A DNA stretch of 64,000 bases from Panonychus citri (GCF_014898815.1 NW_026515512.1:169823-233822), one strand, 5' to 3'; numbered from the stretch's first letter, positions 27,101 through 38,214 are shown. Notes: generated from the sequence alone by a model not told the origin. Program-made: numbers and translations.

Positions 27101-30100
27101 ATGCGAAGGAGATGAAAATAAAAAAGTATTTACGGTTAGAGGATATTTAGCAATAGGGAGATGAGAATATAAGTCATTGGAATTGAGTTTTTCTCATTCT
27201 CTCAGCCATTGATAACATTTTGAGCCGATGAAAAAATTGAGAATCTGTTGCAAATTCTAGTCTAAATTGTGGTGCATTTACGATTCCATTTATCTCAGAA
27301 GATTGAGATTAATTAAAACTGGCATTTCATTGAGAACTCTACCTGAAAAATAAGTTCTCAATCTTCAACTCTATGAACTTTTCTCACTCAAATTTTCAAA
27401 TGAAATCTTTTCATGAATTTCAGATAAATGATTCATCTATTATTCTCGTTCCCCATGGTTTGAGATAATAGTTAATCTACACACTGTAACCACTAATCAG
27501 ATAAACATAATATTTATTCAGCAGTTTCATGGTGAAACTGATGAATTGAAAGGTTTAAATTTTCCCAATCTCATTGATAACATATTAGAATTGATAATAT
27601 TATATTATATATATGTTTTAGCATTTTCATGTCACAGGAAAAGATGAGCACTTTGTTTACACAAGAAACTTGGGAGAAATTTTTATCTAAGTAAATAAAC
27701 ATTTACTATCATTCTGGTGGTAATAAACATGTATACGAATTTAAGAAAACAGAAAGGTATCATTTATTAATTACTCGTACTAATTGATGAAATTAATTTA
27801 CCATGAAACTCAGTAAAAATCTAAATTTGTTGGTGTTTGAAGATGGAAAAAAGTATAAATAAAATAAATAGACAGAAAAAGCTTTCATCTTAATTAATAC
27901 ATTTTTGTTACAGTAGCAGAGTGAAAATCGCTTCAGGTTGAACAGCAATTCAGAACTTTCATTCATTATGATTAATAATCATTATTATTAAAGTTCTGTG
28001 GCTCTGAAATACTACAAGAAGTTCATGATGATGATAATTAGATTCGATTATCAAGTAAATGATAAATTTTCATAGTTTCATTGGTAAATATTAGTTGTTA
28101 TTAATAATATTTCAAGCATATAATAAAGACAAATCTCATTCCATGTTTTTCCTCAACAATGAACTTTATTCATTTTTTTTTGATGAGTTTCAAATTTTTT
28201 CGCTGTCGATTTGAAATTAATTTAAATTATCATCATAATCTTGATTCATATTAACACCTTTAATAATAATAATGATAATTTAGTTGAAATGAAAACATTT
28301 TAAATCATATTGTGCATATGAAAGTAATCATAAATAGCCTCAAGGGATTTGGAAGATAGTAAGAAAAATAAACAGACAAAAATATTGAATTAAAGAGAAA
28401 GATAAATGAATAAGTTATTGTGAAAAGTTATCAACTCGATTTTGTGGAAGTAAAGAGAAAAAAATTCGAACCCAAATGATATTAGTAATAGAAGGACTCG
28501 TAAACTTTATCAGAGAGAGAGAGAGAGAGAGAGAAAAGTTCTGTGCAAAAGTTATCATACAGATATTTGTAATTCAATGAATTATTCCGATGTTAGCTCA
28601 AGATTATCATGTAAATTCATGTAATTTCCTGTAGATGAAAAATGTTGAGATTTATTTATTTCTCAACATCATCTCATTGATACTCAAGGATAACAGAAAA
28701 TGACAATAATAATAGCGATAGTAATAAAATGGTCATCGTCATGGTCATCATGTAATTACCTTCACTTGTTACCTTTTAAAATGATCATCACCCTGATAAT
28801 GGTTTTCATGCTAATGAGTTTCATTATCATTTCATTGCAATTCTAATACCTTTTTATTTTAATCATACATTGATTGTAATGCTGATTGTTATAAATGGTC
28901 ATTTCTTTTTATATTTTAATATATAACTATTAATTTATAACTCTAATCATTTCAACGACTCAAAATATTTATTTACGATAATTATTTACTTTACATTTCA
29001 TTTATCAATGAGCTTTCATTGATAATTTTCACCACTACCATGATAATCATTTTCATTCATTTTTTACAATCTGATATTCATTAACCACAATCTGAATTAA
29101 TAAATTCACTTCAATTTTGATCAATTGAAATTCATGCCAAAACTTCATGTTATTGATTTCCAATAGAATTCCAAATGCTAATCAACTAAACTATTGATAA
29201 AATTTGCCTTTCATCTTGTTACTAAATTGATAATCATTTAATCACGAATCATACTTAATTGTTTCTTTAGATTCAATGGAAATCATCAATTTAGGTGATC
29301 AACTTTGATGGTTTTCAATTCATTCTTCAGGTAAATGAATTGATGATCGTTATCATGTTAACCTCAAATTTTTTTTTCCACTGAACTCAAAAAGACAAAA
29401 CTTTTTCATGTCCTTCAACCTCTTGGTAACAACAACAACAACAAACGAAAACAATTGAAATGATAATCACTTTCATGGATGAAAAAGTAACATAAATAAT
29501 TAACCTTGGTTCATGATTTATTCAATTCCAACGATATATGCATGTAATTATTACCTGGAAAAAGTTTCGTTGTAAACATTAGTTTACATTGAAACGAAAA
29601 TGATTCAATTCATTTAAATCAGATTAGATTTAAACTTGTAATCATTGATTAATTTATTATGATGATCAGTAATGTGATGATAATGATTATCAGGTTGATG
29701 ATTATTTCAATTTCAAGAAAATGGATAAACAATTAATTAGTTTGTTCTTGAAAAGTAACAATAAGCACCATTCATGATATTGATTATCTATCAACAGTAA
29801 ATGGAAATGGAAATGAAACTAAAACTTTTCTACTCTTTATTTTTGTGGATAAATATAAATAAAGATCAACTTGATCACATAATTTCAATGAAACTTTTTC
29901 ACTGACAGGATCAGTTAATTGCTGATATTTTCCCTCTAAGTAAACATGATAATCAATGAAATAAAATGAATCCAAAATTGATTCTTTTTTCCCTGTGAAT
30001 TTACATTAGTAAATGAAAAAAAAAGATTCATGAATCTTTGGTATTCTAAAAACTTAGCTGAGTCTTTCAGAGTTACAACATTATCAAATTGCAATTACTG

Positions 30101-33100
30101 TATCATTAAGTTATCTGTAAAAATCATGATACTCAGATTACATGATGATGATAATGATGATAAGTTTCATTTCTCAACCATGACACCAATAATTTGGAGA
30201 GACAGCAAAAAGACACAATTATTATAATACAGAGAATCGTACATGAAATGTATTCTCAACTTTTTTGAGTGTCAAATGAACTTTAAAAATTATTATTGAT
30301 TTTGCTTAGAAAATTGAATTACGATGATTAGGTACAGGATTATTTTTGACCATTCACATGATTGGTCAAGCTAAGGTCGTTTAAGGTAGCTGACGAAATG
30401 TTATTTCTGTCAAGTGAATGTCGATATGAAAAAATAAAGGTGAAAGTATTATTATGATTGATGAGATTATCCTGAAGATGAGACCAATAATGATTAACAC
30501 CTTAATCATTTTTCTGGTCATCACTCTGGTCATCAGGAAATTCAACCCAAGTTACAATCTAAATACCTTAACAATTATCAAACTCTCTCTCTCTCTCTCT
30601 CTCTCTTGACACTGACTTTTATCTCTTCATCATCTGATAGTTTGGCTTCTTATCATCCTGATCCTTTTATCATCAGATAACCGGCGGAAGAGAAAAGAAA
30701 TTGATTGTAAAAAGCAATCAACATTTGCTTTCATCACTTTTTCTCACCATCAAATTCATCTCATAAGATTATTAATGTCATCCCAATTCTCAGTATTTCA
30801 TGGTGATCTCAGAATTTTTCCCAAGATGAATCAACAATTTCAACCAAGAGCTTCATCATTTTCGCGTTTTCATTAAAATCTAAAGCTTACCTGTGCAATC
30901 TGATCGAAACGTCCAAATAGATCATTCAACGTTCTAACAAGTTCTGTGGCATTTAATTGTTCCGACAGTGGAGTGAAATTAACGATATCCGCATAGAGCA
31001 AACTGTTTGAATGACAAGAAAATAACACCAGAATAAGAATCATGGAGATTTTATATGAACTTTTCAATTCTCATTCAGAAGTTTCTTTTCACGTTCCAAT
31101 CATAATAACATATAGAACTTTTCTCAAGAATTAGATTGAAAGTTTATCTCTCTCATTCTCATTCTCTTTCTCTTCTTTCTCTCATGTTGAAGAGAATAAA
31201 AAAAATCTAAAATAAAATAGTTATTCCAATAGATTCAGTTATCTTTTCACCATAATTCTTGCCTCTGAGTTACCTTTTGTACTTGTGAAAGAAATAATAA
31301 TGTTAACAATACTCGAGTTGATTATTATTACACAATTGTTATTACCTTTCCACCATCAAGTTAACATGAGAAATACAAAAGGATATTGATGATAAAAAGA
31401 CATTGACTTTCACTCCAATTCATTTATAATAGTTGATAGAATGAGAAATTGAGAGTAACATCTTCATCTGTTCATGACAAACGGAATTATTTTCATGTGT
31501 ATATATACATTTTTTTCCCACTGTATTTTGATAAATCATTTATCTCATAACTGATTCCTACTGATTCTGTTTAATAAAATGTTATTATTATTATTATGGA
31601 TATTATTGAATCTCCAGTTAAATTGAATGAATATTGTATTTATCATTTACCTGACATTGTTGTGTCGTTGAACATAAAGTTCATGAAACCTTTGCTTGGC
31701 TGGAGGCCGATAGACTTCATTAGATGTACATGAACTGGTCATTTTTAACATGATCCTCCGTTTAACTTCAGCAGCGATATAAGCAGGAATCACACTGAGA
31801 AGTAGTTGCTCCTTTGATTTATTCATTCATAATCAACAGGGAAAAAACGAAAAAATTTATTAGAACGATTTCTCATGTTCTCAGAACTTTGAATATATAA
31901 TAAAATAACCTTCCACCAATCATAATAACAGCAAATTAAGTAATAAAATCTTCACAATCATTGACATTAGTAAGTTTATTACTTGATACATAATAATCTG
32001 AGATCAATTCAATCATTTTCTTTGGACACTTTTACTTCAATTCATAAGGATAATTATAACGATATTTGAACTCTTCGAACTGTCGAAATGTAATTTACTT
32101 GGTAGTTTGATTAATCAATCAAATAATTAGCTTGAAGATCATTTGATCAATCGGTTGATATCGAATTTAATTTTGGATCAAAAACATTCAGAACAGAAAA
32201 AAAAACTTCCAAACTCGAGTTCACTTACTCGATGAATTTGATTGCTGTCTAATTTACTCCCTATCGACAATCAAAGATAAACAATAAGTTTTATCTATGG
32301 AAACAAAAAACGAAAGTTCCAAAAAAGATAGGATATTATCATTAGAATTGGTCAAGAATACAATTTGAAATATTCTTTCATGAAAAGTTTCAAACATCAT
32401 GATAACCGAGTGATATCATATTACTCTAATGGATTCCAGCTAAATCCAAGTAAAGCTACTGTCGATGTACAAATGTAATGCTACAAATTAAAAGTCACAC
32501 CAGAATAATGATCTGGTAAAAAACAACGGAAAAGATAAACAACAGAACAACATATTGAGGTATTATTCAATTTTCCCTGGATTGTAAACACCTTTTAACA
32601 AGATTAACATGTCAACACCTTAATAATCTTGATCTCCATTGGACCTCAATTCTGATTGAGATTCAGTAAGAGACGAAAAAACTTATTGTAAATATCTTCA
32701 TATTTCTGGACCCAATATGTATTCAATTCCTTGTACCTTACAAAAGAAAACATCAATAGATATTGAACAAGATTATTGTTTCAAGATTGTTTTTCTCTCT
32801 TAACTTTATCCAACATCGAAAAAAAAACTTGCATAACGTATGAACATTCATCTAGTGAATTTTAGTAGTGTGAAAACTTAATTTTCCATCTTTAGGTACA
32901 CATTCATCATAATCCCTTCGAATTTGAATGGAAATTATATTCTTTCTATTCAGTTTTTTTTGTTATCTTCTTTGTTTTCATTTCTTCTTATTCCAGGTAA
33001 CGATGCACAGGTATGAAACCATGAGAGAATCATGAAAAGTTCAGACGTATATATATATTAATATATAGAAAACAGGGAAACTTCAGGACAAAGTTCTATT

Positions 33101-36100
33101 CTATTCTATTCTATTATAAACAAACAATATGAAAGCTGAAAATGATATAATATTTTTATGTTCCAACTGTAATATCATGATTTAGTTTCCACTTTATCTC
33201 TTTATCGTAATGTTATGTCAACATTTTGTTTCTCATTTCGAGACAATTTCATCAGAATAACTTGTTACTATTTACCTTTTGTTTTCCAATTGAATCATGA
33301 ATTACGATTGAATATCGATTGATTATTTACTTTGTTTTTTATTCTGATGCTTCGAGAAATTTTGCTCAGTCCGTTTAATCAATTTAAACCTTTACAACTG
33401 ACCAATTTTCTTACCTAAAACGAAACTGGTCAATGCTTATTGAAAGTTAACGTAATTTGATTCTGGTCTTATTGTTAATATCATTGAATCTTATATATGT
33501 ATTAAAGATACAATTAGATTGGATTGATTATATTGATGATGATGTAGTATTGAGACACAAAAATGATTAACTGTTTACTCGTCTGAAAATTGTAATCACA
33601 ATAATTTGATCATTATCTCAATCATTTAATGCAATATAAACTCAAATTGATTGTTTATCATTATTAACTATCATTATTATTAAGACAATTGATCATTAAC
33701 GAGTCACATTGTTTATCTGATTACATCAATAGTTATCATTATGATACTTTCTCAATGGTATATTGATGGTCTCATATTAAGCTGTTGATGGAGTATAATT
33801 ATCTTATATTGAGATCATTTGATTATCATGATCAGTAGATTGATTAGATTTACTGTTATTTTGTTATTCAGCTCTCAGGTTATATTGTAATAATATGAAA
33901 GTTCAATATTTTCCCGTTTCAATTATGGTTCATAGTTTTTTGTTTAAATTTTGCTAAAACTTCAAACTCTTGACAGTTTTGATTTTATTTCCCATCATTT
34001 TCAAATTTCATGGTAATCATAATGATCACCATATAATTATTATTATTTTCATGATTTTCATCTCAGTTATCAGGGTGAATCTTTTAATCTCAAATAGTCT
34101 GAATTTCTTTAACCATTTATTCAACTGATTTCAGTCTCAATTCCTTTAATATGCTCAAGGGTAAAACGATTTCTCTCCATCCTTTTTTTTCAGTCAGTAG
34201 ATTAACTGTCAACCATATTTGATAATAGTTCTGACAAGTTTTGATATCGATTCTGAGCTATTATATTCAATACAAATTCCAACGAAAACCAGAACTTTTC
34301 TCACCAACTCAAGAGTAAATAATTTGGAATCGCTTTTGATTGGAAATTTTTCTCACCTTCTCCTTGTTCAATAATCAAATCATTTCAATTGATTTAAAAT
34401 AATTTGGAAAAATTTTCTCATTCTTACATAATTCAAATGAAGAAACTTGATGATGGAGAAAAATTTTTTCTTCCAACCAGAACAATTTACTACCTACATC
34501 TTTCTGAAGCTCATCAATATTCAAATGAAGTGTTAACCAAGGAAAATGATTGATAAGTTGTAAGATTTTACATTGAAATGTATTTGCATTTTTCAGTTAC
34601 CATGAACAATAAGACAATGAAAGTTCAACCTTACACATTATCTAAACTATGAAAAACTATTATATTAACTGTTAGTTTCCTATTATTTAGTCTGAGGTTT
34701 CCAGTTGATTCATTACAACAATAATAATATTCATATATGAACATGATTGTTATTCATCATCAGGGGGAATCTTTTTTTCTGTAACCTCAATTATTTTGAT
34801 TTCATTTTCAAATCATGGAGAGGAAATAATTTCATGGTTATCTCTTGAATCTATCGATAGTTCTGGTCAGAATGATGAAAAGTCTAGTGAGGTTTGAGTA
34901 ATAACTATTACAGAATTTTAATTAACTGGAAAAAGAAAAAAAATTTTTATCAAGTTTGTTTTGTTATCTCTTTTATCTTGCTTTATATGATTTGAAAAAT
35001 TCTCATGAATACCCTGAGACTGAATGAAAATTGAAGTATTAGATTAAGTAAATGTTTGTCAAATGCTGAAGCAAAAAGTAAGGATAACATTAAGATAACA
35101 TCAAATTTTACTTAAAATCCATTATAATAATTTCATTAATGTGATAACAACCTGATGACAGGTAAATTATTCATAATTTAGGTAGATAACTGATTAACTG
35201 TACTTTGGTTGGTGAACAAAGATTTCATGGAGACTTGAAAAAAGTCATTTCATGTGACATAATTAAGAATAGATGGAAATTGATAATATACATATTAGCT
35301 AATTAAACTTACTTGTTGCTCCTTTTCATATTCCAATTTGATCCGAGCATCGATAACCCCACTTGCCCCTGCAAAGGTGCGTTTATAAATATATTGAGTT
35401 AATCGATTATGATAAATACCACCAAGTAAACCAACGAGTAACAATAAACCATCAGAAAGCATCTGAAACAATTAGTTTAAACAAACAAATCATCAACATC
35501 TTGTTATTATTGTTAATTATTCCTGTCAACATGTAATCAATATCAGGATATATTAATAGATATTAATACATTTACATATAATATATCAATATGTATGTGT
35601 ATCATTTATGTGTATTCAAATTAAATATTGAAACTTTTGTAACAATCAACAATATGTAGACATGGAAAACTAGTAAGTAAATTATTCAACCTGAACTTGA
35701 TTGTGAATATCATATGAACCATGAATTATTGAATCGTAACCTTATATTGATCATTTTTAGATCATAATTTCTGATCAAATTCAGTTTCTCATGATCAGTA
35801 AGATGAAAAATGATCAGGAAAAATAAAGGTGAGACATGATAACATGTTCATATATTTTTTTTTCATATACTCAATCAGGAGATTAGTATTAATGGTTGAG
35901 TGAGAAAATTTCATTTCAACTTTTTTCTTCATCATCATCATCATCTTCTTCTTCTTCATCTTCTTTGTCAATACCTAAGGTGTGTTGAGGTGAAACTATT
36001 CAGTAAATAGATTCCCAATAATCTTAATCAATTTAATTAACTTTCGTATTTGCAAAATTGATCAAATAACAAACTTCATTAATCTTAAATTGTAAGTAAA

Positions 36101-36836
36101 CTTGAGAATGAATTTTTTTTAAAGTTAATATTCAATTTGAATACGAGAAGAAAGAAGGGGAAAAAGTTCATATTGTCATGAGAATTGAGGGAAAATTAAT
36201 AAAAAATTGTTGATTAGAATGATTTAAAAAGTGAATACAAACCTTTCTCCATTTGAAATCTTCAATGAAAACAAAGATATCCAATAGTGTTTGACACAGA
36301 ATCACAAGGATACCACAGAAAATTGAACTTTTCTGAGAAAATGGTAACATGGTCTGAGAACTGAAGATCGCAAAGAAAGCGGCCAATGTTGAGGTTAGAT
36401 CGCGATTATAACCATAATCAAGAGTATCCGTGATGATTAGTGTCGCAAATATCCAGGAAGCAAAGGTGACCACATATTGAGCAATTCGAGATTGAATTTC
36501 TTGAGGAAATATTATCAAGTATATGATGAAAAGGGAAGCCAATGAAAATAGAACTGTAATTGATTTAATGTAATGATCAAAGAGATCCTGTAACGATAAA
36601 CCGTTGATAATTTAAGTCGATTAGATTCAAATAATATAACAATTCTCTTTCAATATTATTATATATATAAAATATGAGAAGATTAATTTACTTACTTGTT
36701 TTGAAAGGATAAGTGTATTAAGAAAATAGATTATCCCATAAATGATAACGATGAAGAGAAACGATCGTAGTAACGAATGTTGTAATCGACGAATGTATCT
36801 TTCTTTTAGATCTTCTAAATCGATATCAGATTTCAT
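182..36836 (-). CDS. Transmembrane adenylyl cyclase, 12 exons, 1,063 codons
   Basis: Makes cAMP from ATP at the plasma membrane. Exons 5' to 3': 36836-36696, 36587-36243, 35462-35313, 31811-31651, 31002-30891, 10340-10213, 8632-8474, 6188-6056, 3619-3443, 3201-2987, 1721-392 and 322-182. All junctions are GT-AG and the phases agree. The start ATG at 36836 follows stops; the stop codon is at 182-184. Order: short N-terminus, six-helix block 1 (about residues 25-190), C1 domain, six-helix block 2 (about 553-795), C2 domain. The two C1 metal aspartates are D271 (YADIVNFT) and D315 (LGDCYYCVSG), 44 apart as in mammalian cyclases. C2 has EKIKTIG, then D995, N1002 and R1006 in QYDIWGNTVNVASRM. The C1b segment has KYMECWGSDKPF. 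C1 reads WSDDVTLAM, slightly off the usual WSNDVTLAN. The subtype is not assigned; an extra small exon in the 3620-6055 intron cannot be excluded. Confidence 0.93.
3620..6055. other. Cyclase intron 8 (2.4 kb)
   Basis: AT-rich intron. It holds open frames on both strands at 4592-4981 and a Ser-rich one running into the GA tract at 3733-3972. Neither resembles a cyclase segment, and the flanking exons already join in phase 0 (...VPEK then DSHD...). I see no separate gene. Confidence 0.6.
3752..3777. repeat. (GA)n microsatellite in a cyclase intron
   Basis: About 13 GA units inside the intron between cyclase exons 8 and 9. Confidence 0.9.
6189..8473. other. Cyclase intron 7 (2.3 kb)
   Basis: AT-rich intron between the exon ending GGVPG and the exon beginning RVHVTKATLQ. 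Only low-complexity open frames, for example at 6731-6943. No gene or recognisable element seen. Confidence 0.6.
8633..10212. other. Cyclase intron 6 (1.6 kb)
   Basis: AT-rich intron with a short GA run near 8820. Nothing else supported. Confidence 0.55.
10584..10770. repeat. Left subterminal GACTC repeat cluster
   Basis: About six copies of GACTC/GAGTC, several as TTTTTTGACTC, at the left end of the transposon. The density is far above the surrounding intron, and the right end has the same motif. Confidence 0.6.
11127..11795 (-). other. Possible two-exon accessory reading frame of the transposon
   Basis: Two minus-strand open frames follow the transposase: 11795-11496 ends at a donor-like AAT|GTAAGT, and 11486-11127 has acceptor-like sites near 11400 and 11470. 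The second encodes a Lys-rich then acidic stretch (KKHIQESNKKNLKDQ). They could form a small accessory protein or be chance frames in AT-rich DNA. No family recognised. Confidence 0.25.
11934..14372 (-). CDS. EnSpm/CACTA-like transposase, 812 aa, intact
   Basis: A single uninterrupted frame of 812 codons from ATG at 14372. The first 90 residues are Ser/Asp/Glu-rich. The core then shows the ordered blocks of animal TNP2-like transposases: HSDEVAAGN, RRHFLLVGLF, GLVADAPMRAFLRS followed by a cysteine pair (HGCDWC), DGVAVEYMHCMILGVFRG, YWKSSEYDAFLGYYS, and FMTYNLHIMTHLPDSVQNLG with SYPLENYMGLLKDKVRR. Conserved Asp and Glu in these blocks are probably catalytic, but I cannot assign the triad from one sequence. 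It would cut and paste the surrounding element. The intact frame implies recent activity or selection. A domesticated host gene is possible but less likely given the repeat-bounded setting. Confidence 0.8.
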   Translation of the reverse strand: MCSLSTRSVNRKKRKSHCYQQINYIDSLPELQVSTSCSLSDDENHLTIDDHESHEEFESISSSEFDFSEDDVSMRFIDQNDYIEVLVSALLSECKLTLAAGERVINLFNNVNRRYSRDPVILPNIRYFWEKRSKKNPIGVYILCEKKHSHGPFFGEPSKYGSFECDGDICEANLKNDRYFLHIQLKDQLLSHLPVIPDSQWTRSLNQIETIDISNARLASACKESCLSETPRITLTLHSDEVAAGNSSSVKIFPIFVSINELRPEFRRRHFLLVGLFVGKVKPDVASYLGPICEELQLLEKDPITWKNESQHEIQATFHVIGLVADAPMRAFLRSVRQYNHIHGCDWCLLQASTYQGSRFYPNVAESEIQQLKRTRDDFLLFENLRSIDQISFSQEQLSRFYGIIGGSPLLNLESFNIVDGVAVEYMHCMILGVFRGMILKGWFGETSSNIFETRIDKNFFRKELSRRIVDIKVPSDVTRRPRDFEQIKYWKSSEYDAFLGYYSFGILKGLLKPKILNHLLCLVRVLQLSHCSPVDQNKISELKNLIFEFQNGMMEYYGKPFMTYNLHIMTHLPDSVQNLGPTKNVSSYPLENYMGLLKDKVRRSSNIAQSLVRIFINDFNYDVILNSILNWPLLEKEKKDFGLVSRLNWNPDYPDRTLLIRENNFPSDTTTKEIQERIGSSIDSAFFFFKTIRINDKRFSTSEYGDDKLCCDSVIEFDRKFFKILQIFRSQSTIFGFCERIETAPIKINFKGICGSYAFELPHLQEVKSVGKEKEIIKLTDKIRKCFIIQSTKFHYKYHKDILVEPFLVNY
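14373..14767. promoter_or_regulatory. Divergent promoter region of the transposon
   Basis: A 395-bp AT-rich gap separates the transposase start (minus) from the first BEN-like gene (plus), so both promoters must lie here or overlap. It contains repeated TTTAGAATAGAA-type motifs between about 14460 and 14565. No TATA box is certain. Confidence 0.4.
14768..17468 (+). CDS. BEN-like accessory protein of the transposon, three exons
   Basis: Three exons: 14768-about 15083 (donor after VCVGG), 15142-about 17007 (donor after SSTPLEG) and 17083-17468. The start is the first ATG after stops. The middle exon holds a folded-looking block around 15770-16130 (MMIEGLLPVK, LAKICFPDHWITGVTLKGSG, RYQALLDHTMRKCGKKSYDS) whose pattern resembles a BEN domain, a DNA- and protein-binding fold. 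The rest is long, acidic and Ser-rich, with Asp/Glu runs near 16220 and 16810. A DNA-binding partner of the transposase, perhaps binding the GACTC repeats, is my inference. The BEN assignment is tentative. The downstream gene is a paralog with a matching intron position. Confidence 0.6.
17832..19657 (+). pseudogene. Second BEN-like gene, paralog with three frame breaks
   Basis: Exons run from ATG at 17832 to the stop at 19655-19657. Introns are at about 18316-18383, 18960-19055 and 19376-19460. It mirrors the upstream gene: RGRIMALGG before the first intron (VCVGG there), IFIEGLIQLD (MMIEGLLPVK), SIVKLSFPKSYYEDVVLGK (LAKICFPDHWITGVTLKG), and RVRAFFNHLFRKSKIFSYS (RYQALLDHTMRKCGKKSYD). The reading frame breaks near 18245, 18565 and 19100. 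Each break is explained by one extra T in a short T run, and all other positions stay open. It is either a decaying copy or a good gene with homopolymer errors. Function as for its paralog, unknown. Confidence 0.5.
20014..20212. repeat. Right subterminal GACTC repeat cluster
   Basis: About a dozen GACTC/GAGTC motifs in 200 bp, including two direct copies of a 17-mer (GACTCAATTCGTGTCAA) at 20104 and 20125. It is denser than the left cluster, as is common for asymmetric subterminal arrays. Confidence 0.65.
20800..21072 (+). pseudogene. Tc1/mariner-type transposase N-terminal HTH fragment
   Basis: The frame from 20846 reads CADLAETFKVNINTISSIIR, then KLTEDQIYKVRDYVDEDC. This is the paired-like helix-turn-helix of Tc1/mariner and related transposases. 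The bases just upstream encode PSIRELVIKIS one frame away, so the true start has been lost to a frameshift. No catalytic DDE/D part follows; the frame stops at 21072. A dead fragment. Confidence 0.55.
21770..22565 (+). pseudogene. RING plus TRAF-type zinc-finger protein, broken
   Basis: At 21930-22070 one frame reads NCVLCLHLVRDPVVCSSCEL then RYC, a RING-like cysteine pattern. A second frame from about 22070 to 22565 carries CPEDCYHFK, CKFNVKCININCDVIGDYD and CDHIRNC, like the TRAF-type zinc fingers that follow a RING, then a Ser/Pro-rich tail. Stops or missing splice sites separate the parts. This would be a ubiquitin-ligase-type protein if intact. It may be a captured host gene, part of another mobile element, or an old pseudogene. 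Confidence 0.4.
22930..23570 (+). other. Degenerate coding remnants, family unknown
   Basis: Several plus-strand pieces look once-coding. About 22950-23200 encodes a Lys/Arg-rich segment ending SGLCSIDMEKL. It continues one frame over as VIKMRDGTFKDRCSNLDCCY to a stop near 23290. A third piece, 23290-23570, reads EFGTQIHGLTREEVNRGK and YDRIVVSGQTG, the last faintly like a damaged P-loop. I cannot name the source; a decayed mobile element is likely. Confidence 0.3.
23925..24067. repeat. Structured GC-richer patch with nested inverted repeats
   Basis: TGATGAGGTT at 23926-23935 pairs with AACCTCATCA at 24058-24067. Inside, GTAAGAG (24013-24019) pairs with CTCTTAC (24031-24037). The patch is clearly more GC-rich than the intron around it. 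It could be the end of a mobile element, a SINE-like piece or a structured RNA. Confidence 0.4.
24283..24314. repeat. 32-bp perfect palindrome
   Basis: Each 16-bp arm reads TGGTGTGGATAAGTAA from outside in, with the centre between 24298 and 24299 and no spacer. A third copy of the arm end (ATCCACACCAT) lies near 24777. It may be two terminal repeats joined head to head. Confidence 0.8.
28512..28534. repeat. (AG)n microsatellite
   Basis: About 11 AG units in the large cyclase intron. Confidence 0.9.
30583..30606. repeat. (CT)n microsatellite
   Basis: Twelve CT units about 285 bp from cyclase exon 5, on its 3' side. Confidence 0.9.
31812..35312. other. Cyclase intron 3 (3.5 kb)
   Basis: AT-rich intron between the exon ending EYEKEQQ and the exon beginning EQLLLSVIPAY. 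It contains four TTCTA units at about 33094-33116. No coding sequence recognised. Confidence 0.6.
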
Positions 36837-38119
36837 GGTGATTCCGTTTCAATTGTTTATCTCTTACAACGAATTAAGAACGATCAGATGATTATAAATA
36901 CCTAAAGATTTATATATTAATTGATCTGTTAACTCGATTGTAATTAATCTCAATTGAGGATTAATTCACTGTTAGGTTATCACTTTTGTCTTGTCCAATT
37001 GGATTGAATTTTTGTTTTGACTCGTTTTCTTTTTGATTGTTTTTTTTTCGAGGCAAGAAAATAATCAATTGATTACTTTTCTTGATTTACCTTTGTTGAT
37101 TGTTGATTGTTGTTGTTGCTTTTTCGTTAATTATATTGACAATTAACTGATTAACTACACCTACACTGTCTAAGTCCATTGAAGGTAACCAATAATTAGA
37201 CTGATGGTTTAGAAAGGAAATGAGAGAGTAGAAAATAATTGAGGGAGCTAAAGTGATGAGGATGATAAAGATTCTTATCATTGAATAAGTTTATTTCTCC
37301 TTCATCGAAACAATGTTCAAAAGTAGAAAAATGTACTAATTCCGTACAGTGCCGGGTTCGAATTTAAAATACATGCGTCGATTTCGTTACCAACGAATGT
37401 ACAAAGTCGCCATCTCTATTTATTCGCTGACAATCAATTCTAACCATTAACATATTTAAATTTATATTCTACGAAGTTGTAAGGTTAACAATCAATATCT
37501 TCGTCTGTTATTGACAATCAATTGGTAATCAGCTAAGAAAACTGAAGTTTCAATGATTACTAATTAAGCTAATTTATCGATGGCTCATGTTTTGTTGTTC
37601 TAATTAAATGATCTGTTTTTTAAAGACTTGACCTGTAATCGGAAAATAGAGTTAATCAGATGGAATTAGATTTACCTGTTGATTGGTATTGTTTCCTTCC
37701 GGCGATTAGACTTTAAGGCCACTTTTCGTAAGTAAATTGCGCAGTAGTTTAAAGAATCGAGATTGATTAATAAAGAGATTTTATCTGGCTTGTTAATTGT
37801 TGTTGCTGGTTAAAAGACAATTGTATGAGATGCAGAAGTTAATAATTAATGATTAATGAAGAAAATTGAAACAAATCAATTGATTTGTGATGACGCACCA
37901 GTAATTATTGATTGAATTTACCTGTTGAATTGTTGAATGAGCATGGAAATGCTTAATTTCGCTTGGATGACAGTCTTTTTTAGACGATTTGATTGTTTTG
38001 ATTGATGATTCTATTGAAAAGCTATTAGACAAATTGAATAAATTGTCAATCAATCGCAATTCTTAACAGCTTATCATTTCCATTGTTTACTAGACTTCCG
38101 ATGGTTTTCGCTTTTTTCA
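36837..38119. promoter_or_regulatory. 5' flank of the cyclase gene with candidate leader exons
   Basis: This 1.3-kb gap separates the cyclase start (minus) from the Gly/Gln-repeat gene (plus). On the minus strand three splice donors share nearly the same sequence, AACA(A)AG|GTAAAT or CAACAG|GTAAAT, near 37090, 37676 and 37921. Two follow open frames (37281-37087, hydrophobic start; 38059-37921). They may be alternative first exons of the cyclase, but direct joining to a site just before the cyclase ATG is out of frame, so they would be leader exons. Confidence 0.3.
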
Positions 38120-38120
38120 G

Positions 38121-38130
38121 TATAAAAAGG
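38121..38130 (+). promoter_or_regulatory. TATA box of the Gly/Gln-repeat gene
   Basis: TATAAAAAGG lies 85 bp before the ATG at 38215. Transcription would start near 38150, leaving a leader of about 65 nt. A strong consensus TATA box fits a highly expressed structural protein gene. Confidence 0.65.
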
Positions 38131-38214
38131 ATCAGATTGGTAGAGCATTTTCATAGTGATAAAGTTTTACCAGATTATCAAGTTAAACCAAAGTGATTTA
38201 AAGTAATTCTGAAA

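Larger units (their letters stand above)
24315..30890. other. Rest of cyclase intron 5, no gene seen
   Basis: About 6.6 kb of very AT-rich DNA with TGATGAT/ATCATCA-like simple sequence. The few open frames over 60 codons (26353, 29784, 30030) have no recognisable motif or codon pattern. I see nothing functional apart from microsatellites. Confidence 0.6.
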
